Origin: Roseivirga sp.
GTDB taxonomy: Bacteria > Bacteroidota > Bacteroidia > Cytophagales > Cyclobacteriaceae
Reading direction: 5' to 3'
NCBI GenBank assembly: GCA_029262895.1
Contig: JAJCYM010000027.1
Location: 62,001 to 126,000 of the forward strand
DNA: 64,000 nucleotides
Part shown: positions 58,091 to 64,000 of the stretch, piece after piece
Position numbering within the stretch: the stretch's first letter is position 1
Layout of the letters: each line of letters begins with the position of its first letter
Translations under genes and position numbers: made by a program
Notes under the pieces: generated by a model
Seen by the model: only the letters and a program-made list of their open reading frames with translations
The model's database searches: none
What the model was told of the DNA's origin: nothing

Positions 58091-58573
58091 ATGAATTGGA
58101 ATCACATCATAGCCGACATCTCAGGTTTTGAAAATTCAAAGCTCTTGCAATCTTGGTATTGGCTGGTTGGTGAAGCATTAGATTTGATCTTAGTAAGCGC
58201 TATTGGGGACGCCTTTCTAAGAGATAAGAAAGGCGAAATTTACTGGTTAGATGTTGGTGTCGGCAAACTGAAAAAAGTCGCCAGTGACATTGATGAGTTC
58301 AATGAATGCGTTAATAATATCAAATTATCGGATGAGTGGTTCATGTTCAATTTGGTGAATCAGATTAACGAAAAAGGCTTAAAATTGGAGCCCGGTAAAG
58401 TATTCAGCTATATCAAGGCACCCGTTGTGGGAGGTGAATATCATGTTAACAATTTTGATCTTACGGACATTGACGTCCATTTTCACTTTTGGGGGCAGGT
58501 CCATGAAAAGATTAAAGATCTTCCAGAGGGCACCAAAGTAAATATTGTCTCAATGAAGAATCTAAGTTCCTAA
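58091..58573 (+). CDS. DUF1851 (T6SS Tdi1-like immunity fold) protein
   Basis: A 160-residue soluble protein of the DUF1851 group. The second half has family-like elements: GDAFLRDKKGEIYWLDVGVG (about 37-56), then LEPGKVFSYIKAPVVGGEYH (about 97-116) and HFHFWGQVHEKIKDLP (about 125-140). Related proteins include immunity proteins of type VI effectors (Tdi1) and SMI1/KNR4-like partners. No toxin gene or T6SS component is visible beside it, so it may be an orphan immunity or housekeeping member. A TAnnTTTG promoter lies 8 bp upstream. Confidence 0.78.
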   Translation: MNWNHIIADISGFENSKLLQSWYWLVGEALDLILVSAIGDAFLRDKKGEIYWLDVGVGKLKKVASDIDEFNECVNNIKLSDEWFMFNLVNQINEKGLKLEPGKVFSYIKAPVVGGEYHVNNFDLTDIDVHFHFWGQVHEKIKDLPEGTKVNIVSMKNLSS

Positions 58574-58681
58574 TACCGTCAACTGGGGTCCAACCGAAAC
58601 AACTTCTTGTTTGTGATGGGCTAATTAGGTTACCAAACCATATTTATTCAAGATTCGTTAGAATCGAAATACTCCCCATCT

Positions 58682-59575
58682 ATGAAAGCCTTTATCAGCT
58701 TTACTTTCCTAGTACTCTCTTTTACTAGTCAGCTCTCAGGACAGTCCATAGAGCGACTACCCTTTGAACCACTCCCCGATCACAAAGAAGGAATCATCTA
58801 TGCCCCCACTTTTTCATCGGATATGAAGGAGGCCTACTTTGTCAAGCGCGGTGGGCAATGGGGTAGAACCGCTGAGAAAAGTACGATCTACTATTCCAAA
58901 AAAGAAGGAGGAAAATGGTCAGTTCCTGTTGTTGCTTCCTTCTCTGGTGAATTCAGTGACAACGCCCCTCACCTATCGCCAGACGAAAAAACAATCTATT
59001 TCACCTCCAATCGTGGAACCACTTCAACAGATATTTGGAAAGTAGAAAAGGACATCAATGGTGATTGGAAAGCTCCAACCAGGTTAAATGACAGCATCAA
59101 TTCACCGGGAAGAGAATACAGCCCTCGGCTAACTAATAATGGCGACTTGTACTTTGCCTCTGATCGAGAAGGTGGACTTGGTCAGGGAGATATCTATATC
59201 GCTAAGAAGACTTCCAATGGTTTTTCCTCTCCTGAGAATCTGGGAAGCTTAGTGAATACGCCTACGGGAGAATGGAATCTCTGCATAAGCCATAATGGAA
59301 AAATTCTGATCGTGGAAGCTTCCGGAAGAAGTGAAAACAAATCGGGCTATGGCGATTTATATATCAGCTTCAAAAAGGGAAATCGTTGGTCTACCCCTCA
59401 AAATATGGAAGACCTCAATACTACCGGCAGCGATCTCTATGCTGAATTTGTTGATAACTATCGCTACATGTACTATGCAAGTAGTGATTCTCTTGCAAGT
59501 CCGAATGTGAATATTTATAGGGTGAAAATTCAAAGCCTCTTAAGAAAATATAGAGGCTCCGCGAATTATAATTGA
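58682..59575 (+). CDS. PD40-repeat exported protein
   Basis: A 297-residue exported protein (signal MKAFISFTFLVLSFTSQLSG). WD40-like PD40 repeats fill the rest: PHLSPDEKTIYFTSNRG (about 99-115), YSPRLTNNGDLYFASDREGG (about 144-163) and NLCISHNGKILIV (about 200-212). It resembles the propeller part of the 37051 PD40-OmpA protein but lacks the OmpA domain. A role in sensing or binding at the envelope is likely. An inverted repeat (AGCCTCT/AGAGGCT) spans the last codons and may form a terminator with the REP-like hairpins that follow. Confidence 0.82.
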   Translation: MKAFISFTFLVLSFTSQLSGQSIERLPFEPLPDHKEGIIYAPTFSSDMKEAYFVKRGGQWGRTAEKSTIYYSKKEGGKWSVPVVASFSGEFSDNAPHLSPDEKTIYFTSNRGTTSTDIWKVEKDINGDWKAPTRLNDSINSPGREYSPRLTNNGDLYFASDREGGLGQGDIYIAKKTSNGFSSPENLGSLVNTPTGEWNLCISHNGKILIVEASGRSENKSGYGDLYISFKKGNRWSTPQNMEDLNTTGSDLYAEFVDNYRYMYYASSDSLASPNVNIYRVKIQSLLRKYRGSANYN

Positions 59576-59580
59576 TGTCC

Positions 59581-59667
59581 ACACCAGCACAGGTTTGTAA
59601 CCTGTGGCCTTTAATTAAAATCATCGAAAACCTTCTCCACCGCTGGCGCAAGTTTGCAACTTGTGCC
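59581..59667. repeat. Two REP-like hairpins in tandem
   Basis: The first hairpin (59588-59606) pairs CACAGGTT/AACCTGTG around TGT. The second (59645-59667) pairs GGCGCAAGTT/AACTTGTGCC around TGC. They share the pattern CAnGTTTGnAACnTGTG with compensating changes and lie about 57 bp apart. Such pairs resemble REP sequences moved by RAYT-type transposases. They lie between the convergent PD40 and hydrolase genes. Confidence 0.55.
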
Positions 59668-59720
59668 CTACCACTAACCACAGATGACCTGTCATTTCCC
59701 ATACGCTGGAAAGGAAAAAA

Positions 59721-60806
59721 TCAATCATCAATCACGTCCATTTCCTTTAACCAGTCTTTGATTGTGCTAATAAATTGAGCCGACATTTTCATTTCTCCAA
59801 ACTTGTGTTTTTCCATTCTTTCACCATTGTATCTAAAGAAATAATGGTCTTCATCGCTCAGTACAACAATTCTATATTGCTTGTTTCCTGCCTTAGCTAG
59901 CGCATTGTTCATCGGCAGAAGGTTCAGATTTAATGATGTTTGCTTGTCCTCCCCTCCAAAAATTCCCAGATAGGGCATTTTTAATTTCTCCAGGTTGTCT
60001 GCATTGTTATTTGAATAGAAGTATCTATTCCAGGGGGTTTTAAATCCATCCAGCAATTGATCTATAAACTCATTGGTAATTCGCTCGTCATCCTTCTCCA
60101 GACCGTGGGCCATCAAAAAGTCCCTTCCTATCGCATAGTATGTCGAGTCATCCTCATAACCACTTTTAATAAATTCAAAATATTGATGCCATACCTTTAA
60201 TACGTTGTTGCTGATTTCTTCCGACATGCCCATCTGCAGCTGTTGGAGCCCTTTTTGCTCAGCAACGATTGCATCTCCACTATTTGCAGAAGGCCCAAAG
60301 GCAATCATCCAATCGATGCTATTCTCCTCAGCACCCAAAATCGCTGAAATTATGGTGCCTTCGCTATGACCAATCATACCTACTCGTGAAGTATCGACTG
60401 ACTTATGTTTATTGAGTAGGTCGTAGGCGAGCTTAACATCATTAGCCAAATCTCTGGAAGTGTAATTTCCTTCCGAGGTTATTCCTTCTCCAGTTGATTC
60501 TCCAAAGCCTCTCTTATCCATCCGCAAAACCACCATATCTTCTTCCAACAATTCGTCCTTGATTTGCTTAAAGATTGGTGTTCCGGAAATAGTTTCGTCT
60601 CTTGTGTGAGGACCATTACCCCATATTAAAATGGCAGCCGGAAACCGACCGACCTTATTAGGATACTCAATTTCACCAACCAACTTTATACCATCAGGGG
60701 TGGTTAATGTAAACTCCTCCACTAAGCTGGTTTGAGCACAACCCATGCTGGTAATCGCTATTGATAAGATAGACCAGATATAGATATTTTTGACACGATT
60801 TTTCAT
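59721..60806 (-). CDS. Exported alpha/beta hydrolase
   Basis: A 361-residue protein with an N-terminal signal or lipobox-like segment (IWSILSIAITSMGCAQ, Cys about 23). The alpha/beta-hydrolase core shows LIWGNGPHTRDE near 59, DKRGFGESTGEG near 98-110, GMIGHSEGTIISAIL (about 144-158; nucleophile Ser), an Asp-bearing IFGGEDKQTS (about 290) and His in SDEDHYFFR (about 322). It probably acts as a periplasmic or lipid-anchored esterase or peptidase. It diverges from the ToxR/CadC-like regulator, which could control it. Confidence 0.86.
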   Translation of the reverse strand: MKNRVKNIYIWSILSIAITSMGCAQTSLVEEFTLTTPDGIKLVGEIEYPNKVGRFPAAILIWGNGPHTRDETISGTPIFKQIKDELLEEDMVVLRMDKRGFGESTGEGITSEGNYTSRDLANDVKLAYDLLNKHKSVDTSRVGMIGHSEGTIISAILGAEENSIDWMIAFGPSANSGDAIVAEQKGLQQLQMGMSEEISNNVLKVWHQYFEFIKSGYEDDSTYYAIGRDFLMAHGLEKDDERITNEFIDQLLDGFKTPWNRYFYSNNNADNLEKLKMPYLGIFGGEDKQTSLNLNLLPMNNALAKAGNKQYRIVVLSDEDHYFFRYNGERMEKHKFGEMKMSAQFISTIKDWLKEMDVIDD

Positions 60807-60913
60807 AGACCTTTTATTTAATTAAATTTCTCGAATATAGCCTCTGAGAATAGCTATGAGCCTTTTCTGGTTCTCCTTTTTAATTCTCTTTTTTATTCTC
60901 AAATAATGGTCTC

Positions 60914-61477
60914 ATGAATACGATAAGGTTGACGAAAAACATTGAAATCCACCCTTCCCTGAACAGGATTTCGGTTCAAAAAGCAGGAATAAAGAACTTG
61001 GTCAATATTGAAGATCAACTCATGAAGATTCTGATGCTTTTGATCGAAAACAGAGGTCAATTGGTAGGAAAGAATGAGTTCATTGACAAAGTTTGGGAAG
61101 GCAACTCGCTGGTGGGTGAACAAGCCCTCAATAAAAATATATTTAAGCTTAGACAACTGCTAAAGGCAAACCAAATTGAGGAAGAAATTGAGATTCAGAC
61201 CATTCCCAAAAAGGGCTATCAGTTAATCATAACTGAGAAAAAGACAGTCCCCTTCCTTAAACCTGGAGTTCTAATCGCCTCAGCAGTAACCATTCTAATT
61301 CTCCTCATTATTGGAGTATCTGGAGTAAATAAGAATACCCCAAACAACTCCGCAGAACTCCTGGAATATGACCCCGACAACAACGAGACTGTCATTCTTT
61401 TAAAGGCTGATGGAACTCGGGATATTATTACACTCGATACTACAAAACATCAGGTGGTTATACCAAAAGATCACTAA
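60914..61477 (+). CDS. ToxR/CadC-like membrane-anchored winged-helix regulator
   Basis: A 187-residue regulator. An N-terminal OmpR/PhoB-type winged helix covers about 5-110, with EDQLMKILMLLIENRGQLVG near 33 and FIDKVWEGNSLVGEQALNKN near 56-75, then IQTIPKKGYQLI near 96-107. One membrane helix follows (PGVLIASAVTILILLIIGV, about 117-135), and a periplasmic tail of about 50 residues ends the protein. This is the CadC/ToxR layout of a one-component sensor that binds DNA from the membrane. It diverges from the hydrolase gene by 107 bp, and a small membrane protein follows. Confidence 0.87.
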   Translation: MNTIRLTKNIEIHPSLNRISVQKAGIKNLVNIEDQLMKILMLLIENRGQLVGKNEFIDKVWEGNSLVGEQALNKNIFKLRQLLKANQIEEEIEIQTIPKKGYQLIITEKKTVPFLKPGVLIASAVTILILLIIGVSGVNKNTPNNSAELLEYDPDNNETVILLKADGTRDIITLDTTKHQVVIPKDH

Positions 61478-61640
61478 GCCAGCAGCGTTACCAAACTTAT
61501 GCTATCGCTTAGATAGATCTCAACCGAAAATCAGTTTGGCGAATCGTTTACTCAATCGAATTTGGTGCGTCTATGTTTTGACGTGACTGACATAAGGCAA
61601 CTTGACCTTAAGCCCCTTGTGTCTCATAAAAAGAAACCAA

Positions 61641-62111
61641 ATGGAAGAACATCAAACAAAAGAAAGTAGCCCAGGTAAGAACAAAGTGAAGGCCAGCCGA
61701 ATTTTATTGGTGGGATTGTTAATAGGTTTCCTACTAAATCTTACTGGATGGTTAGGCAACAACATATTGCTGAAGGATATGTGGGTTGAAGTTGGTGAAG
61801 GGCTACCTGTAGTGGCCTGGCGCAACAACATTTGGAGTGATATATTCTCGTTGGCACCTGACTTTCTTTATGGTTTGGCAATTGCCTGGTTGTGTGCCTT
61901 CCTACAAACAGGTACCTATTCAACAATTTCAAACTCACTAAGGGTAGGCATTTATGTCAGTTTGGTAGGTGGGATTACCACCTATTTTGCCATAGCCAAT
62001 TCAGGATTTATCCCCTGGAAGTTGGCACTCGCCTCTTTCCTTTTGGTCATAATTACAAAATTACCCTTGGCCATTCTTGCCGGAAAAATGCTTAAAACAA
62101 CAAGCACATGA
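61641..62111 (+). CDS. Hypothetical four-helix membrane protein
   Basis: A 156-residue membrane protein starting at ATG 61641. Four hydrophobic helices are seen near 20-38 (RILLVGLLIGFLLNLTGWL), 73-93 (LAPDFLYGLAIAWLCAFLQ), 105-121 (LRVGIYVSLVGGITTYFAIA) and 128-147 (PWKLALASFLLVIITKLPLA). No known motif. Its position 164 bp after the ToxR-like regulator on the same strand suggests it could be a target or partner. Confidence 0.65.
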   Translation: MEEHQTKESSPGKNKVKASRILLVGLLIGFLLNLTGWLGNNILLKDMWVEVGEGLPVVAWRNNIWSDIFSLAPDFLYGLAIAWLCAFLQTGTYSTISNSLRVGIYVSLVGGITTYFAIANSGFIPWKLALASFLLVIITKLPLAILAGKMLKTTST

Positions 62112-62145
62112 ACTATTGCCCGGCATGGAATAAGAATCATGCTAC

Positions 62146-62523
62146 TCAACAATCAATGTCCTCTCCTGCCTTCCAGAGGCCAACTGCCTTTTCAATAAAC
62201 TCACCAATCCGGGTATCAGCAATTGAAACAGACTTCTTGAATCGAATACAACCCTTGCCCACATCGATACCCTTTAAGAGCTCTCCCGTTTGATCTACTT
62301 TTTCAGCATCGCCTACATAAAAACTCACATAATTCTTCTGGGCATTTAAATGAAATGCCACACCCCGTTCGTCTTTATAGCCTAGCATTTTGTAATTGAT
62401 AATTTCCTCAAAATCAGAGGCACTCGATTTGATGATGGCCCGCAATTCCTGAATTTTATCAAGACGCCAGTCTTTTTCAAGAGCTTCCAGGTATTCTGTC
62501 GGAGTGGTTACTTCATATTGCAT
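62146..62523 (-). CDS. DUF1801 (YdhG/YjhX-like) protein
   Basis: A 125-residue soluble protein of the DUF1801 family, related to YdhG. The family pattern is YLEALEKDWRLDKIQELRAI near 10-29, NYKMLGYKDERGVAFHLNAQ (about 44-63), YVSFYVGDAEK near 65-75 and CIRFKKSVSIADTRIGEFIE (about 92-111). Function is not established. ATG at 62523 is preferred over TTG at 62529. It lies convergent to the four-helix membrane protein gene. Confidence 0.8.
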   Translation of the reverse strand: MQYEVTTPTEYLEALEKDWRLDKIQELRAIIKSSASDFEEIINYKMLGYKDERGVAFHLNAQKNYVSFYVGDAEKVDQTGELLKGIDVGKGCIRFKKSVSIADTRIGEFIEKAVGLWKAGEDIDC

Positions 62524-62570
62524 ATTCAAAATTAGGGAATTGCTGTAGATTCAAAAATGGCTTTAATCAC

Positions 62571-62578
62571 TATCTTTG
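62571..62578 (+). promoter_or_regulatory. Candidate promoter core (TATCTTTG) of the MBL-fold gene
   Basis: An exact TAnnTTTG core, 43 bp before the TTG start at 62622. A -33 TTTG at the right distance was not found. Confidence 0.35.
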
Positions 62579-62621
62579 AGATACTTGTTTAACCCGGTTT
62601 AATCACAAAACCCAATATCAA

Positions 62622-63530
62622 TTGAGTAAATACACACTCCTCTTATCATGCCTTTGTTTTGCATGCATCACTGCCTGCAGTCCATCTTCCGATGGGCCGC
62701 TGGTCGATCTGGAGACTCAACTCTGGATTCATGGCTCGCCCAATTGCAATGAGAATAGCGACCCTGCTATTCAAGTAGTGCAGTACAACGCCAATACCTG
62801 GATTTTGAGACAGAGCAAATGCACCAATTATGAGGCTCCTTTTATGTTTCTGTTTTTTGGGGAAAACAAAGCCCTGCTAATGGATACCGGGGCCACAAGA
62901 GATGAAGCCAATTTTCCATTATACAATACCGTAAATGAGCTAATTAGTGCATGGGAAAAAGCTCACGAAAGCTCCATCGAATTGATTGTGGCCCATACAC
63001 ATGGCCATGGGGACCACCATGCTGCAGATGCTCAATTTGACAGCAAAGCCAACACTACCGTGATCGGACTAAAAGTGGCAGACGTTCAGGAGTATTTTAA
63101 AATCGACAACTGGCCGGATAATCAGGCACAATTGGAGCTGGGAAACAGAACACTTGATATTCTTCCCATACCTGGCCACCATGCCACGTCCATAGCTGTC
63201 TATGATAAGGCTACCGGGCTTTTGTTAACCGGTGATACCTTTTACCCTGGCCGACTTTATGTCAACGAATGGTCTAAATTCAAACAAAGCATTCGTAAAC
63301 TTTACGATTTCACGTTAAATCATGACATCTCGTTCATTCTTGGCAATCATATTGAAATGACGAACTCTCCTGGCAAGGACTATGCAATGGGCACAATATT
63401 TCAACCCGATGAACAAGCGCTTCCCCTCACCACAACCGATCTTGCTGAATTGAACTCCAGATTGAGGCAATCAGGTAATGATCCTGAGCGTATTGTTTTT
63501 GACAGATTCATTGTTTTCCCCATCAATTGA
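62622..63530 (+). CDS. MBL-fold metallo-hydrolase lipoprotein (TTG start)
   Basis: A 302-residue lipoprotein (MSKYTLLLSCLCFACITAC, Cys19) starting at TTG. The metallo-beta-lactamase fold is clear: AHTHGHGDHHAADAQF (about 124-139, the HxHxDH zinc motif), a His in IPGHHATSIAVYD (about 185), GDTFYPGRLYV (about 204, metal-bridging Asp) and a late His in LGNHIEMT (about 246). The zinc ligands of a di-zinc site are present. Activity could be lactonase or beta-lactamase-like; it is not decided. Periplasmic or outer-membrane location follows from the lipid anchor. Confidence 0.85.
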   Translation: MSKYTLLLSCLCFACITACSPSSDGPLVDLETQLWIHGSPNCNENSDPAIQVVQYNANTWILRQSKCTNYEAPFMFLFFGENKALLMDTGATRDEANFPLYNTVNELISAWEKAHESSIELIVAHTHGHGDHHAADAQFDSKANTTVIGLKVADVQEYFKIDNWPDNQAQLELGNRTLDILPIPGHHATSIAVYDKATGLLLTGDTFYPGRLYVNEWSKFKQSIRKLYDFTLNHDISFILGNHIEMTNSPGKDYAMGTIFQPDEQALPLTTTDLAELNSRLRQSGNDPERIVFDRFIVFPIN

Positions 63531-63628
63531 TGCTCACGATTCATTGACCCAAATCAAAAAGTATTTGGCCTGATTTCAGAATTCCCAAACCTGACTCTTT
63601 TTCATCTTTGGTGAAAAGGCGAAGAATT

Positions 63629-63937
63629 ATGGGTGAATCAAATAATGCCCTGTTAATAGTGACCGGGACACCGAACCCTGAGCAACAGGAAGCATTTCAG
63701 CGTTATACGGGAGGTGTAACCCCTCTTCTATTGGAACTAGGTGGAAAACCTATTCAGCGAGCCCAAATTACCGAAACCTATCTGGGACAAGCCAGCTTTG
63801 CGGTGGTCTTGGTTATGGAATTTCCCTCACGAACCACACTGAGAGATTTCTTTAATAGTGAAACCTATCAAGCTTTCATTCCTGACAAGGAAAAGGCATT
63901 TCTAAATCTCAATATCTTTTTTGGAAATACCTTTTAG
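63629..63937 (+). CDS. DUF1330 protein
   Basis: A 102-residue soluble protein of the DUF1330 dimeric alpha+beta barrel group: ALLIVTGTPNPEQQEAFQRY (about 7-26) and FAVVLVMEFPSRTTLRDFFN (about 61-80) are the usual halves, and SETYQAFIPDKEKAF closes it. Such proteins are distantly like monooxygenase-type dimers, but the role is unknown. ATG at 63629 is preferred over an upstream GTG at 63608. The window ends 63 bp later. Confidence 0.75.
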   Translation: MGESNNALLIVTGTPNPEQQEAFQRYTGGVTPLLLELGGKPIQRAQITETYLGQASFAVVLVMEFPSRTTLRDFFNSETYQAFIPDKEKAFLNLNIFFGNTF

Positions 63938-64000
63938 AAAAAAAACACCCTACGATCTTATGAGGAATAAAAAGGCCCTTCATCTTGTCTATAATCAAGA

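Overview
The window looks like ordinary chromosome from a free-living, probably marine Bacteroidota, most likely of the Cytophagales (Roseivirga/Fulvivirga-like; the genus is a guess). Three predicted secreted proteins carry type IX secretion (T9SS) C-terminal signals: two of the gliding-motility type B form and one of type A. Several genes have the Bacteroidota promoter core TAnnTTTG and no evident Shine-Dalgarno sequence. DUF3127, DUF2452, PD40-OmpA, IgGFc-binding/SprB-repeat and LptE/SecG families also fit. I see no rRNA, tRNA, CRISPR array, prophage, integrase or intact insertion sequence.

Layout. 1-1841: start of a UvrD/AddA-like helicase, cut by the left edge. 1919-8546: two tandem paralogous T9SS adhesin-like proteins of more than 1000 residues. 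8917-12746: an SSB-like DUF3127 protein, LhgO, an EEP-family hydrolase and a TPR protein. 13-24 kb: YheT hydrolase, TonB receptor, deoxynucleoside kinase, DinB polymerase, MaoC and DUF4442 hotdog proteins, cyclophilin, and FtcD convergent with an arginase-family formimidoylglutamase candidate. 24-35 kb: sigma-54 response regulator, S9 peptidase, gamma-glutamyltransferase, serine hydrolases, a membrane-anchored AraC regulator and a GH113-like lipoprotein. 35-46 kb: amidohydrolase, PD40-OmpA protein, HDAC-like deacetylase, and a 1207-residue beta-propeller T9SS protein. 46-50 kb: gamma carbonic anhydrase, PabB-like synthase, DsrE and FKBP proteins. 50.1-57.9 kb: housekeeping block miaB, sigma-54 activator, lptE, a TPR-like protein, secG, then groES-groEL. 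58-64 kb: small accessory genes including a DUF1851 protein, a ToxR/CadC-like membrane regulator and an MBL-fold lipoprotein.

Most genes are single units or pairs. The clearest operon-like runs are miaB to secG, with overlapping or tightly spaced genes, and groES-groEL. Between genes lie short dispersed repeats: a candidate inverted-repeat element at 33.7 kb whose ends recur at 12.8-13.1 kb and 54.9 kb, REP-like paired hairpins at 59.6 kb, and an inverted pair between ftcD and its convergent neighbour.

The observations most worth following are: (1) the DUF3127 protein at 8917 has the layout of a single-stranded-DNA-binding protein, ending in the acidic tip DDLPF; (2) an ACATAnnTATGT palindrome lies upstream of all three T9SS-secreted proteins and was not seen elsewhere by eye; (3) the dispersed repeat family; and (4) a probable frameshifted gene remnant at 11.4-11.56 kb. 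I found no multi-gene system that I can call new with confidence.
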